From: Xiphophorus maculatus
Lineage: Eukaryota; Chordata; Actinopteri; Cyprinodontiformes; Poeciliidae
Reading direction: 5' to 3'
Assembly: GCF_002775205.1 (NCBI RefSeq)
Contig: NC_036454.1
Location: 1,340,382-1,404,381 of the forward strand
DNA: 64,000 nt
The translations under genes and the position numbers were made by a program. The notes beneath the pieces were generated by a model. The model had not been told where the DNA came from and did not search any database. It worked only from the letters and a program-made list of their open reading frames with translations. How positions within the stretch are numbered: position 1 is the first letter of the stretch; each line of letters begins with the position of its first letter. This document shows positions 1 to 11,515 of this stretch, one piece after another.

Positions 1-74
1 AAAAGCGATCAAACTTCTGGTGGGCCGGAAGACCTTCAGATGCTGACAACACACACTCTGTCTGTGTGTTTCAG

Positions 75-3000
75 GATGACAGCTGCTGCAAGCGACTCTC
101 TTCTTCCTCTGCAGACTCTGCAGCCAACACCTCACCAAGTGGTAACCACTACACACACACACACACACTTCCTGCCCACAGCACGGGGTGTGAATGACAT
201 CACATCCTCTCAGCTGACACTTCCTGTATTTGGTGACTGCTGCCCCCTGCTGGCAGTGACTGCAGCAGGAAGGTAAACAAGAACTAGAACCGAGCTGCTG
301 CATTGGATCGGGCTGTGTTAATTAGGTTAGGTTCTTAGGTTATTTGCAGCAAACAGGATGGTGTATCGGTCAGGATACAGGAAGGAGGACATGAGATCAA
401 ACTTGACTTAGATGCGAACTGGTTTATTCGTCGTGATGCTCAGTGTTGCCAGTAGTCTGTAATAACAAATAAATTGCCATTAGGCTAATGTATTACAGGA
501 ATAGAGGTTCCACTAATACAAACTCAAACAAAATATCTAATAAGAATTAAACTCAACCATCCACATTTGCATGTAAATCCACAACATACACAAATAACTC
601 AATTCACGTAAAGGTTACATCATTAGGCGCAATTTCGGTGGAAAAAGACACGAGCACAGACAGCCCTTTGGCTCGATTTAACATAAGAGGCACTTTGGCG
701 CCATCATGTGGCCAGATAAAATCCCTACACAACGGCGGCAGCTGGCAGCGCATGCCTTTAATTACTATATCTGCCGCAATAACTCAATTGAAAGCAATAA
801 CAGTTGCTGGCCGAAATGCAATTACAAATAATAAGATTTAAGGTAAACCTATGAATGCTGAGCAGGCTCAACTGAGTTCCCAGCGCTCAGAACGCCCCAC
901 AACATCGCATACCTGTTCTCCCGTAGTTTAAACATATATATTTAAACATATAACAAACTGAATCTAGCGTAAATAAACAGCACGCTAAATGCGGTAACTT
1001 ACTTTCCGTCATCAACTTAACACTCGGAGCATCACTTCTCAAGACTACAACATGAATGCGGTCTCACATGCTGAGAACGCAGCAAACTGACCCGGAAGTA
1101 TATTAAATTGCTCCCATGAGCAGGGCACAGCACTAAACTCCGACTTACGTCACTTCCTAGGATACTCTCTAAACCAACATTACAAAATAAAATACAGAAA
1201 TGTCAGCGCCTTTTATACAGGCTGGCTGCAACTTGGACCAAGAACCTGGTTCTGGACCAGCCTAGTTCTGTCCTGCAGTCCTCCAGAGACCGACTGGACT
1301 CAGAACCGCCTCAGGGTCTCTTGGTTCTGGTCATGGTGTAGAAACTGTCCGACAGGCTCGACCCAGTTCTGATTCTGTCTTGTTCTCAGAGGATGACCCA
1401 GATTACGACTTCCTCCACACCGACCTGTCGTCCTCGGAGACGCTGCCCCCTGCCCTGCCGGAGAAGAGACGCCGCAGCACCACAGGTGAGGACACACCTG
1501 TCCCTCTGTCTCTCTCTGGACTCTGAGCTGCTGCTGGATTCAGAGAAGCATTTGACACAGTAGACTGTGTCATCCTCTTAGCTCAGTTAGCTCATTTAGC
1601 TTGGCTATCTCTGTTACCTTGGTTAGCTCTGTTAGCTTGGTTTGCTCAGTTAGTTTGGCTAGCTCTGTTAGCTTGGTTTGCTCAGTTAGTTTGGCTAGCT
1701 CTGTTAGCTTGGTTTGCTCATTTAGCTTGGCTAGCTCTGTTACCTCGGTTAGCTCATTTAGCTTGGCTAGCTCTGTTAGCTTGGTTAGCTCATTTAGCTT
1801 GGCTAGCTCTGTTAGCTTGGTTTGCTCAGTTAGTTTGGCTAGCTCTGTTAGCTTGGTTTGCTCAGTTAGTTTGGCTAGCTCTGTTAGCTCAGTTAGCTCA
1901 TTTAGCTTGGCTAGCTCTGTTATCTCGGTTAGCTCATTTAGCTTGGCTAGCTCTGTTAGCTTGGTTTGCTCAGTTAGTTTGGCTAGCTCTGTTAGCTTGG
2001 TTTGCTCAGTTAGTTTGGCTAGCTCTGTTAGCTTGGTTTGCTCATTTAGCTTGGCTAGCTCTGTTACCTCGGTTAGCTCATTTAGCTTGGCTAGCTCTGT
2101 TAGCTTGGTTAGCTCATTTAGCTTGGCTAGCTCTGTTAGCTTGGTTTGCTCAGTTAGTTTGGCTAGCTCTGTTAGCTCAGTTAGCTCATTTAGCTTGGCT
2201 AGCTCTGTTACCTCGGTTAGCTCATTTAGCTTGGCTAGCTCTGTTAGCTTGGTTAGCTCATTTAGCTTGGCTAGCTCTGTTAGCTTGGTTTGCTCATTTA
2301 GCTTGGCTAGCTTTGTTAGCTTGGTTTGCTCAGTTAGTTTGGCTAGCTCTGTTAGCTCAGTTAGCTCATTTAGCTTGGCTAGCTCTGTTACCTTGGTTAG
2401 CTCATTTAGCTTGGCTAGCTCTGTTAGCTTGGTTTGCTCAGTTAGTTTGGCTAGCTCTGTTAGCTTGGTTTGCTCAGTTAGTTTGGCTAGCTCTGTTAGC
2501 TTGGTTTGCTCATTTAGCTTGGCTAGCTCTGTTAGCTTGGTTAGATCATTTAGCTTAGCTAGCTCAGTTAGCTTATTGTAGAAATAATAAAAATGGCTCT
2601 ACAGTCTTAGGCTATTTATGTCAAGTCAAATCATGCACTCAAACTTTCTTCATTTTAGCGAAAATAAAAGTTTTGGACTTTTTTATTAGGACAGAATCAT
2701 TTTTATGCTAGTACTGAAACAGTTGTTGTTAGCCTCCCTCTATTTCACCAGTCAGCTGTAAAAACGTTGCTGTTGGCTCTGACAGCCTTTAAATACACGA
2801 GTTGTTTGAGTTTTTGTATTTAGCTAAGGTTCTGCTTCTGTTCTGTAGGGCTTTATTTGAGGATTTGCTGTTTAATTTCAACTCTTAAACGGTTTCTAGG
2901 TGCTTCTTAAGGTCATTTTTACTCACTGAAGTCTGTGATTCATTGTAATGTTGGAACTTATTTATTTATTTTTTTTAGAAATAGTTTATTTATGGACGTG

Positions 3001-6000
3001 TGTTAAGCACTTTGGTGCAACTTCAGCTTCTAAGTGTCTATAAAGAAATGGGACATTTCCTGTCCCTCTGTCTGTCCTGTCTTCTCCCTGTAGGCGTCAG
3101 CGGCTCTCAGAAGGCGGGCACCTTTGGATTTAACTCCACCCATGTGGACACAAGCCCCGCCCCCAGTGATGATGTCACCGACCCTGAAGCCCCCATGTCC
3201 TCCCCCCTGTCCCCCTGTAAGACGCCCCCCCCCCTCCCTGAGAAGAAGCGACACAGTGAGTAAAATCAGAGCAGCTGATTGGTGGAAGTTTGAAAATCCT
3301 TTAAATCAATCAGACTTTATCTGTAAAGCATAAAATGAAAACAATTGAAACATTTCGCTGAGAGCCGTCGTTAAATTATGTTTCCATAGCAACTCCAACC
3401 AGCTGGTTTAGCCTGAAAGGAGCTCAGGGTTTCAGATGTTTTTCAGTTTTCTGGAAGTTTGTTCCAGATCTGTGGAGCATAGAAGCTGAATGCTGCTTCT
3501 TCATGTTTCGTTCTGGTTCTGATGCAGAACAAAACCACAACCAGAACCAGCAGGTTGATTCAGCAGCAGTGATTTATAAACTACCAATGAAGAACCGGGT
3601 GGTGTAGAACCAGATGGTGTCTCTATCCTCCTGGTTCTAGTCAGAACTCCAGCAGCAGCGTTCTGGACCGTTGGGTTGTCAATCAGACCTGTGAAGACGC
3701 TGCTGCAGGAATCAAAGCCTGGATGAGTTTCTCTGATCTGAGTCTTTAGTCTCTGGTTCTGGAAATGTTCTGGAGCTGGGAGAAGACCCACTTTTATAAT
3801 CGGCTTTATGTGGCTCTGGAGACTCAGGGCAGAGGTCAGAGGTCAGTCTGATCTCTGGAATCCAGGTGGAAGAACTGAAGTTGACTCCAGATCTGTACTT
3901 CTAGATCTATTACTGTATATCCATAAATCTGGGTCTATAACTCTACATCATTCATCTTTAAGTCCAAACATAATGACTGTAGTTTTGACATGCCTGTCCT
4001 CCACCTGTCCTCCACCTGTCCTCAGTCCATCAGTACCTGCAGTTCTGCTCCACGTCCTGCACCGACCCGTCTGCGGTTTCCTTCTACCAGAAATTTAAAG
4101 TCCGACAGCGAGATCAAGACTCCGCCCACCAGCTGGATCACCTGACCACAGGCTCCGCCCCCTCTGGAGGTCCATTTCCTGCCCCTGCTTTACCACCAAA
4201 GAAGAAACAGCAGGTGAGGAAGAAGCAGAACTCCAGGGTTCTGTTTGGGTTCTGTGTGCCAGGTCAGGCCAGAACCTCTTGGTTCTGATGAGAACATCAG
4301 CGGACCAGAACCTGAGCCTGAGGATGACCTTAGCCCTTCATTCAGGGTCAGAGGTCAGAGCAAGCTTTCTGTAAGCAGAACCTCTGCAGAACCGGGCCTA
4401 AGTTCATAGAAACTGTCTGTCTGTAACTGTTAGCATTAGCATGCTAACCTCTCAGCTCGGATGTTTGTCATATTTCCCATCAGGCTCTGGCATTTCAAGA
4501 TGGCTGCCGTTTCTGAGCCAGTCATTGCCATGAAATGTTCCCCATTTTCATGAACTTTCTGTCCCATCAGAAGTTTTCAGCTTCGCTCACGTTCATAAAC
4601 GTTAAAGTAACAAAATGCAGCAGAACCAGAACCTGCCAGAATCTGACAACGTTGCTGTTAGCGGGCCTCAGACCAGTCGTCAACAAAAATGAGATCAGAC
4701 GTAGCGACAGTCATCATATTTTCTAGCATTAGCTTCTGCTCTTCAGTTTAGCAATAATATTCTTGTTTAGTGAATTAGCGGGAAGAGAAGCTAACCTTTT
4801 GGTTAGCTGTGCTCACCACCGCTGCTGATTTTGGTGCAAACACATATTCTGGCGGCCATTTTGAAAAGTGTCCAACAGAGAAAGGAAACACAAGATCTAG
4901 ACCAGGGCTGCCAAACTCCAGGCCTCCAGTCGCTGTCCTGCAGGTTTTAGATGAGCCACAGCTAGAAAACACTGGAATGAAACGGCTTCATCACCTCCTG
5001 TGGATCACCAGAACCTTGATGGCCTCATTATTCTGTCCAGGTGAAGCAGCAGAGGCTCATCTAAACGTTACAGGACTGGAGTTTGACACCTGTGATCTAG
5101 ACCAGTGGTCCCCCCCAGACCCCCCCGGTCCCCAGTAAATATGCGGAGAGTCTCGACCGCGGCACTAAAAAGGTTGGGGACCACTGATCTAGGCAATATA
5201 AATGATTTGTATGGTTCAACATATGCACCCATAATTGGACGCTGGCAAATGGACTGTGCGGCCATCTTGAACAATGTCTGCCACAGGTCATAATGAGTGC
5301 AGGTGAGAGATTTTACTGAAATGTTCAATTATCTGCTGCTTTGTCATCAGAGTTTCTCCAGGTGTAATTTCATTCCTGTGATTTTTTTCATCTCCAGGAC
5401 ACGCAGTCTGAGAACGAGGACAGGTGAGGCACACACACCTGTACACACATCTGTCCTTTAGACACACACACCTGTGCAGACTCTCAGCCTCACTGCTCTG
5501 CAGCTCTGTGGACCACCAGCAGGGGTCAGAGTTCAGCCAGAGAAGCGGAGAGGAAGATGAAGAAGACGAGCTCCTACTGGCTGACCCGAACGAGATCCGT
5601 CACAGAATCACTCTGAAGTCTGAGGTTTGGCCCCGCCCACTCTACTGTGGTCACAAGTCTCACCTGTGCTCTAACCCCGCCCCTCTGACCTCAGGAGGAG
5701 GAGGGGCCAGAGGTGAAGGCTGCGTCTCCTGAGATCCTATTGGTCCAAGCCACACAGCCCGGCAGCAGCGGTACGTCTGCCAGCCAATCACACGAGGCCA
5801 CCTGCCTCTGTGGGGCGAGGGGGGGTCCCCTGGTCAGGCTGACCCGACCAGCAGCAGAGGACAGCTGAGGTTCTGTTAGACAGAACCGGACCGGACCTGA
5901 TGGTGTCCTGTTTGGGTTTTTACAGAACAGAACCAGTACCAGGAGGCCTTCCTCTGCACCTACCGCGGCTTCGCCACACCCAGTGATGTCATCAGCAAGC

Positions 6001-7818
6001 TGCAGCGCAGATATCCTTAAACACCCGAGGGACGCCTCGGTCCTTCTGGCCGGGTCAGAACCACGGTCCGGATCAGTCATGTCCTTAACCAGCAACACGT
6101 ACAGAACCCTGAGGGAAGGCGGCGCCGGTGACCCGACGGCCGCCGGGAACTCTATCCAGCTGCTGGTCAGGGTGGTGGCCGGGCTCAGGTGAGACCGCCG
6201 GGCCCAACCGGACCTCTGGTTCTGGTGGGGAACCGGACCTCTGGTTCTGATCGCTCGGCTCTCTCTTTCTGCAGTTCTGTGGAGCTGGAATCTGATTTGC
6301 TGCTGATGCTGTTTGACCTGGTGTTCTGCCTTCTGATTGGTGGAGAGCTGGGGATGGCCCGCCTCCTGCACGCCAACATCCTGTCCAAGATGGAGGAGAG
6401 GTGGAAGCTGATTGGCTCCCCTCAGTCGCTCCGCCCCCTCGCGGCCAAAGGCGTAGCCGCCAGGTAGCCCCGCCCACCCGACTGCACTAGACTGCCCACG
6501 CTGCGTTCTGATTGGCCGCTGTCTCACCTGTGTGTCTCACCTGGCAGACCAGGAACTCTGCTGGACTTCAGGAGTCAGGACCTGGCTGAACAGCTCACCC
6601 TGCTGGACTCGGACCTGTTCTGCAAGATCCAGGTGCTCACCCGTCTGTCTCACCCGTCTGTCTCACCCGTCTGTCTCACCCGTCTGTCTCACCTGTCTGT
6701 CTCACCTGTCCAGCTCCCAGAGGTGTTGCTTTGGTCCAAGGAGCAGAACGAGGAGAGAAGTCCTCACCTGACAGAGTTCACTCAGCACTTCAACAACGTT
6801 TCCTTCTGGTGAGGAAAACCCAGGTTCAGGTTCTGGTTCTGGTCCAGGTTCTGGTTCTGGTTCTGGTTCTGGTCCAGGTTCTGGTCCTGGTTCTGTTGGG
6901 TCAGTCCAGCTGATCTCTGCTGTGTGTGACCTCTGACCTCCAGGGTGCGCTCTGTGGTCATCCTGCAGGACAAAGCTCAGGACAGAGAGAAACACCTGCT
7001 GAAGTTCCTGAAGGTGATGAAGGTAAGTGGTGAGGATGAGGACGGTGTCCCCGTGTTGTCCAGCTGGTGGACGTGTCCCTCCTGTGTCTCCGCAGCACCT
7101 GAGGAAACTCAACAACTTCAACTCCTACCTGTCCATCCTGTCCGCCCTGGACTCCGCCCCCCTGAGGCGGCTGGACTGGCAGCGGAGCACAGCAGAGGTA
7201 CCTGTCCCACCTGTCCTCACTGTCCCACCTGTCCTCACTGTCCCACCTGTCCCCTCACTGTCCCCTGTGTCTTCCAGAGCTTGGAGGACGTGTCCTCGCT
7301 CATCGACAGCTCGTCGTCCTTCAGGGCGTACCGCGCGGCGCTGGCGGAGGCGGAGCCTCCCTGCATCCCTTACCTGTAGGTTCACTTGCCGAGGGCTGGC
7401 CTAGGCGTTGCCATGACAACGCCTCTAACACCTGTCCCTGTCTGACCCGCTCCACCTGCAGGGGGCTGATCCTGCAGGACCTGACCTTCGTCCACCTGGG
7501 GAACCCCGACACCTTGACAACGTCACAGGGGTCACAGGTCAACTTCTCCAAGTGCTGGCAGCAGTTCAACATCCTGGACACTCTGAGGAGCTTCCAGAGG
7601 GAGTGAGTGCATCCAACCGCCATCCAACATGCATCCAACCGCCATCCATCAGCGTATCAGTGTGTGGTCTGTGTCCCTGCAGGCGGTACTCTCTGGCGCG
7701 GGATGATGACATCATGTCGTTCTTTAATGACTTCAGCGATCACCTGGCAGAGGAAGCTCTGTGGGAACTCTCTCTGAGGATCCGCCCACGGAACGCTCCA
7801 CGAGCCAATCAGAGATGA
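75..7818 (+). CDS. rapgef1: Rap guanine nucleotide exchange factor 1 (C3G), 3' part, 17 exons
   Basis: C3G activates Rap1/R-Ras downstream of Crk adaptors. Exons in phase: 75-141, 1390-1485, 3094-3255, 4026-4213, 5398-5423, 5504-5624, 5695-5770, 5926-6010, 6099-6188, 6275-6463, 6548-6632, 6714-6808, 6944-7022, 7096-7197, 7278-7375, 7462-7602, 7683-7818, giving 611 residues to TGA 7816-7818. The N-terminal part holds Crk-SH3-type proline motifs (PPALPEKRRR, PPPLPEKKRH, PALPPKKKQQ). An acidic linker and the RasGEF N-terminal module follow (ITLKSE, EAFLCTYRGF, LLVRVVAGL). The catalytic RasGEF domain shows GTLLDF, AEQLTLLDSDLF, KLNNFNSYLSILSALDSAP, PCIPYLGLILQDLTF and FNDFSDHLAEEALWELSL, ending like C3G. 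The 5' exons lie outside the window. Exon 75-141 rests on phase only. The 6010/6099 junction needs an AT-AC intron. Recognition is from remembered family sequence. Confidence 0.93.
142..1389 (+). other. Intron with unassigned AT-rich sequence
   Basis: Lies between two in-phase rapgef1 exons. Holds a short CA run near 151-167, then roughly 360-1190 of AT-rich sequence unlike the flanks (poor in AGAACC). This could be an old insertion, but I saw no coding motif, terminal repeat or target duplication. Confidence 0.4.
1565..2578 (+). repeat. 9-bp minisatellite (AGCTTGGTT family) in rapgef1 intron
   Basis: About 1 kb of 9-bp units such as AGCTCTGTT, AGCTTGGTT, TGCTCAGTT and AGTTTGGCT, arranged in recurring 36-bp or longer blocks. 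Because 9 is a multiple of three, a 326-codon open frame of Ser/Leu/Val/Ala runs through it. The frame has no domain and is an artefact of the period. Confidence 0.95.
3340..3990 (-). mobile_element. L2/Maui-like LINE fragment, 3' part
   Basis: Read on the minus strand, broken frames resemble the 3' part of L2/Maui reverse transcriptase proteins (SVFTGLIDNP, VQNAAAGVLTRTRRIE, LVVYKSLLLNQ). The stretch near 3806 (TGTGGCTCTGGAGACTC) recurs in the L2 copies at 30.7 kb (same strand) and 51.5 kb (opposite strand). It sits in a rapgef1 intron and is heavily decayed. Confidence 0.7.
4903..5094. mobile_element. hAT-type MITE copy A with 8-bp target duplication
   Basis: Starts CAGGGCTGCCAAACTCCA and ends GGAGTTTGACACCTGTG, imperfect inverted repeats. 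It is flanked by ATCTAGAC at 4895-4902 and 5095-5102, the 8-bp duplication typical of hAT transposons. Related copies lie at 28.7, 30.9 and 61.1 kb. No coding capacity. Confidence 0.88.
5103..5186. mobile_element. Second short hAT-type MITE abutting copy A
   Basis: 84 bp running from CAGTGGTCCC to GGGGACCACTG. It is flanked by ATCTAGAC (5095-5102) and ATCTAGGC (5187-5194), so it shares its left target with copy A. The interior differs from copy A and includes GGCACTAAAAAGGTTG. It resembles the vertebrate CAGTGGTCCCCAACC class. Confidence 0.8.
6011..6098 (+). other. Probable U12-type AT-AC intron in rapgef1
   Basis: The exon ending AGCGCAG is followed directly by ATATCCTT, the minor-spliceosome 5' splice site. 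TCCTTAAC at 6082-6089 matches the U12 branch site, and the intron closes in AC at 6098, about 10 nt past the branch A. No GT donor is available here, and reading through meets TAA at once inside the splice site. Joining 6010 to 6099 gives arginine then tyrosine in phase, continuing the RasGEF N-module (QRRYRTL), and every later exon stays in phase. The intron is 88 nt. Confidence 0.85.
6640..6712 (+). repeat. 13-bp tandem repeat (CTGTCTCACCCGT) in a short intron
   Basis: About five units of TGTCTCACCCGTC or variants fill the 81-bp rapgef1 intron at 6633-6713, up to its CAG acceptor, and may supply its pyrimidine tract. Confidence 0.8.
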
Positions 7819-9119
7819 GCTGCGGAGGAGCAGCAGCCAACTGGAGTCTGCTGGATACCGCTGGGCTTTGTGGACCTGGTTCTGACCCAGACTGGACCGG
7901 TGCCGGCAGAACCATGTCAGGAGGGGGCGTGGCCCCTTCCGCATCAGAACGTGTTCTCCACTGGTTCCACCTGGAACCACCTGGTTCTGCTCCAGAGTCC
8001 AGTCAGACGAAACCACTTCTCTTATCATCAGCCTGCTGACCTCTGACCTCTGGGCCCGACTGCACCGATGGTTGATCAGCTATTGATCAGTTAGACGATC
8101 AGAGCCAAACGGCAGCTCTGCTAAATCTCAGGTATTAGTTCCTTCAGAGACGATTTTTATTGTTTCAACTCAACCATCAGCGACCCGGTACCGACCCGGT
8201 ACCAGGGGGTTCTGTTTCAGAAACTCCTCAAAGCCAGGCCGATACCGGGTCAGCCCAGAACCTGATAACCTGCTTCCTGAAGCCATCGGTCTGGTCTGGC
8301 TGGACTTCATCAGAACCAGAACGATGGTGACAGATCGATCAGGAGCTGCAGCTCAAGATGGAGGACAGAGATTTACTGAGACACACACACACACCTGGAG
8401 ACACACACACACCTGGAGACACACACACACCTGGAGACACACACACACCTGGAGACACACACACACCTGGAGACACACACACACACACACACACACCTGG
8501 AGACACACACACACCTGGAGACACACACACACCTGGAGACACACACCTGGAGACATACACACACACACATGGAGACACACACCTGGAGACACACACCTGG
8601 AGACATACACACACACACATGGAGACACACACACACCTGGAGACACACACCTGGAGACACACACCTGGAGACATACACACACACACCTGGAGACACACAC
8701 ACACATGGAGACACACACACACATGGAGACACACACCTGGAGACATACACACACACACCTGGAGACATACACACACACACCTGGAGACACACACACACAC
8801 CTGGAGACACACACCTGGAGACATACACACACACACATGGAGACACACACACACCTGGAGACATACACACACACACACCTGGAGACACACACACACATGG
8901 AGACACACACACACATGGAGACACACACACACATGGAGACACACACCTGGAGACACACACACACACACGGAGCGACACATGTGTGTGTGCGTGTGTGGGC
9001 GTGTCTCCAGGTGTGTGAGTCACACACCTGGCCGATGACACACTAAAGGACAGCTGGACGGACGTTCACTAGTGATTTTTCTGAATAAATGATTTGAGCT
9101 GCAGAAGAAGTTCAATAAA
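7819..9119 (+). other. rapgef1 3' UTR with two polyA signals
   Basis: Non-coding sequence after the rapgef1 stop. AATAAA occurs at 9084-9089 and 9114-9119 and would end a UTR of about 1.3 kb. That UTR would contain the whole ACACACCTGGAG array at 8378-8972. The UTR end is inferred from the polyA signals only. Confidence 0.5.
8378..8972 (+). repeat. CA-rich minisatellite (ACACACCTGGAG) downstream of rapgef1 stop
   Basis: About 600 bp of ACACACACCTGGAG, with CATGGAG and ACATACAC variants; unit lengths vary from about 12 to 24 bp. Open frames in all frames and both strands (HTWRHTHT, VCVSPGVC) are by-products. It is probably inside the rapgef1 3' UTR. Confidence 0.95.
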
Positions 9120-10056
9120 GTTCAACCAGATTTAACTTCCGTCCATCAGAGGTCCTGACAGCATATGGAGTGAAAATAGTCTCAAAATATCTGTGTGTGT
9201 GTAATACTGGAGTTGTAACTCGTGGAAGCATCTTTGTGTGTAACTTTGGATAGTTGTGTCTGTGAAACATGATTTGTAAACCGTAGAAATAAAATAAACT
9301 TTCTCCTACACCTACAAATGTTGAGAAAACACAAAACTGCATTTACGCACAGATCTGGTTACGATGCACGAGGATTTTTGAGACTCATTTCACGCTTCCG
9401 GAGCTCCCAGATTTGTGTGTAAATGGTGCGTTTACATGCTAGCAGAAAGCTGGGTCATCTGAGTTTCCCTGAGTCTAGTGTTTTTGTCCTCTGAACGTTT
9501 CTCACTGTGCTTGTGCTGAAGTGGCAAATTCGTTAGTTTGGTGGAAAATGGTAAATCTCACAACTTTCTTATAATATCCTAAAATTATTTATCGACATAT
9601 TGTGCATGTTTGAGCGGTAAAGGAGACCAAGTGGTCTGGAAAACGACCAGTGGGTGGCGGAATGGTTCGCTGGTCGGAACCAAGAAGCAAGACGGAGCGA
9701 CCCGGTGGTTCTGTCCTCGGTATTAGCTAAACCTGCAGGCTTTGCTCTCCGATTATAATGAGACATGGAGTAATTATAAATAATTTCAGATTACGTTTTA
9801 TATGTCTGGTATTGTGATATTCTGCTAATGTTCATGTGAGCTTTGCTACTTTAGCTGTTTGTTGCTAAATCCGTGTATTTTAGTGTCACTCAGCACAGTT
9901 TGTCTTTAATCCATAAAATGATCTCCCAGTGGTTCTTACAGTTTCTGTTTTGCCCAACAGGTTCCAATCAAGTTCCTAAGTCATGTTGCTGACTCATATT
10001 TGTATTTATAGTTTGTGAGATTTTCTTAATTTCCTTTTATTTTATTCACCAAGTTA
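9120..10056. other. Intergenic, nothing recognised
   Basis: Non-coding sequence after rapgef1. Short open frames have no motif or splice context. Parts (about 9120-9430) could be an old MITE, but I could not define ends. Confidence 0.4.
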
Positions 10057-10447
10057 ATATCCAGCCATCCATCCATTTTCTGTTCACCTTTGTCCCTAAT
10101 GGGGTCAGGAGGAGCTGCTGCCTCTCCAGCTACATTCCAGGTGAGAGGCGGGGTCACCTGGACAGGTCGCCAGTCTGTCGCAGGGCAACACAGAGACAGA
10201 CAGGACAAACAACCATTCACACACACACACACACCCACACACACACCCTTAGGGAGAATTTAGAGAGACCAATTAACCTAACAGTCATGTTTTTGGACTG
10301 TGGGAGGAAGCCGGAGTACCCGGAGAGAACCCACGCATGCACAGGGAGAACATGCAGACTCCATGCAGAAAGACCCTGGGGCGGGAATCGAACCCAGGAC
10401 CTTCTTGCTGCAAGGCAACAGCGCTACCAACTGTGCCACTGTGCAGC
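10057..10447 (-). mobile_element. tRNA-derived SINE, near full length
   Basis: On the minus strand it starts GGGCTGCACAGTGGCACAG and carries an A-box-like TGGCACAGTTGGTAGCGCTG and a B-box GGGTTCGATTCCC, the Pol III promoter of tRNA-derived SINEs. A long body follows (CTCTCCGGGTACTCCGGCTT, GCGACAGACTGGCGACCTGT), ending in a GGATGG tail. An internal CA run lies at 10219-10245. A second copy lies at 33.7 kb; 3' fragments lie at 15.14 and 21.11 kb. Confidence 0.85.
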
Positions 10448-10679
10448 CCACCCTAGTGAATATAATTAAGTGAAATAAATTGCCTTTCGATTCTAATTTA
10501 TTGAATTTCTATGTGTATAAATAACATTTTATATTTATCTCTACACAGGACGAAACGGCTGATTGATGGATCGGATCGGGTCTGGTGTTATTTTACTTAC
10601 TGGAGGATCAGAACCTTTCAGATCTCAACACACTGATCCTCAGATCCAGGCATCGATTTCTGGTTTCCTGCAACATTTA

Positions 10680-11515
10680 GATACGTTCTGACTGCGTGTC
10701 CTGGTGGACAAACTGGGGGACCTGGGCCTCCCTCACTCCACCTGCATGTGGATCCTGAGCTTCCTGACCAACCGACAGCAGAGAGTTAGGGTGGGAAAAC
10801 ATACATCCACTGCCCTCAGCCTTAGTACTGGCTCTCCACAGGGCTGTGTGCTGAGCCCCCTGCTCTATTGTCTGTACACATACGACTGCACCTCTGCCCA
10901 CCACAGCAACACCATCATCAAGTTTGCTGATGACACCACAGTGGTGGGGCTCATCTCAGGAGGCGACGAGTCCGCCTACAGGGGAGAGGTGGAGCGGCTG
11001 TTGCAGTGGTGCAGGGAGAACAATCTGCTCCTCAACAACTCAAAGACAAAAGAACTCATAATAGATTACAGGAGGAATGAAACGGACATTACACCACTAA
11101 CCATTGGGGGAAAATGTGTGGAGAGGGTAGCTGATTTCCGTTTCCTGGGGGTCCACATTGAGCAGGGCCTCACATGGAACATGAACACCTTGGAGCTGAT
11201 AAAAAAGGCCCAGCAAAGACTGAACTTCCTGAGGGTTCTCAGGAGGAACAGCATCAAGGAGAAGCTGCTGGTGTCCTTCTGGTGTCCTTGTACTTGAGTG
11301 GAGGGCCGGGACACAGTCGCCCCAGAGGAGAACGAAGTTGATGTTTCTGGGCAGTTGGGCATGGTGGACAGGACCTGAGGAGATGTTGGGGCCAGTGGTG
11401 GCTGGGCTGACAAAGACGTCGGTCAGAAAGAAATGTCTGTAGACTTTGGACAGTGACTGCTCCAGCACTCCATCCGCCTGAACTGGACACCTTTCCTAAA
11501 TAAAACCTAATCATG
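10680..11515 (+). mobile_element. Rex1/Babar-like LINE fragment (reverse transcriptase)
   Basis: An open frame from 10704 to about 11297 encodes reverse transcriptase motifs: SPQGCVLSPLLYCLYTYDC, IIKFADDTTVVGLISGGDE with the catalytic FADD box, NNLLLNNSKTKELIIDYRR, FRFLGVHIEQGLTW and KKAQQRLNFLRVLRR. The pattern fits the CR1-related Rex1 clade. The endonuclease and the first RT motifs are missing (5' truncated). After 11297 the frame is lost but related 3' sequence continues to about 11510. Confidence 0.85.

Noticed and set aside
1601-2581. 326-codon Ser/Leu/Val-rich open frame
   Set aside because: A product of the 9-bp tandem array; no domain and no start context, and it lies inside a rapgef1 intron.
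6011-6016. Frameshift or pseudogenisation of rapgef1 at the in-frame TAA
   Set aside because: The stop lies inside a canonical AT-AC 5' splice site with a branch site and AC end, and downstream exons are in phase and intact.
5691-6527. 278-codon minus-strand frame
   Set aside because: Antisense to several in-phase rapgef1 exons, with no family resemblance.
8324-9046. Long His/Thr and Cys/Val open frames on both strands
   Set aside because: They arise from the CA-rich minisatellite; all frames are open because of its composition.
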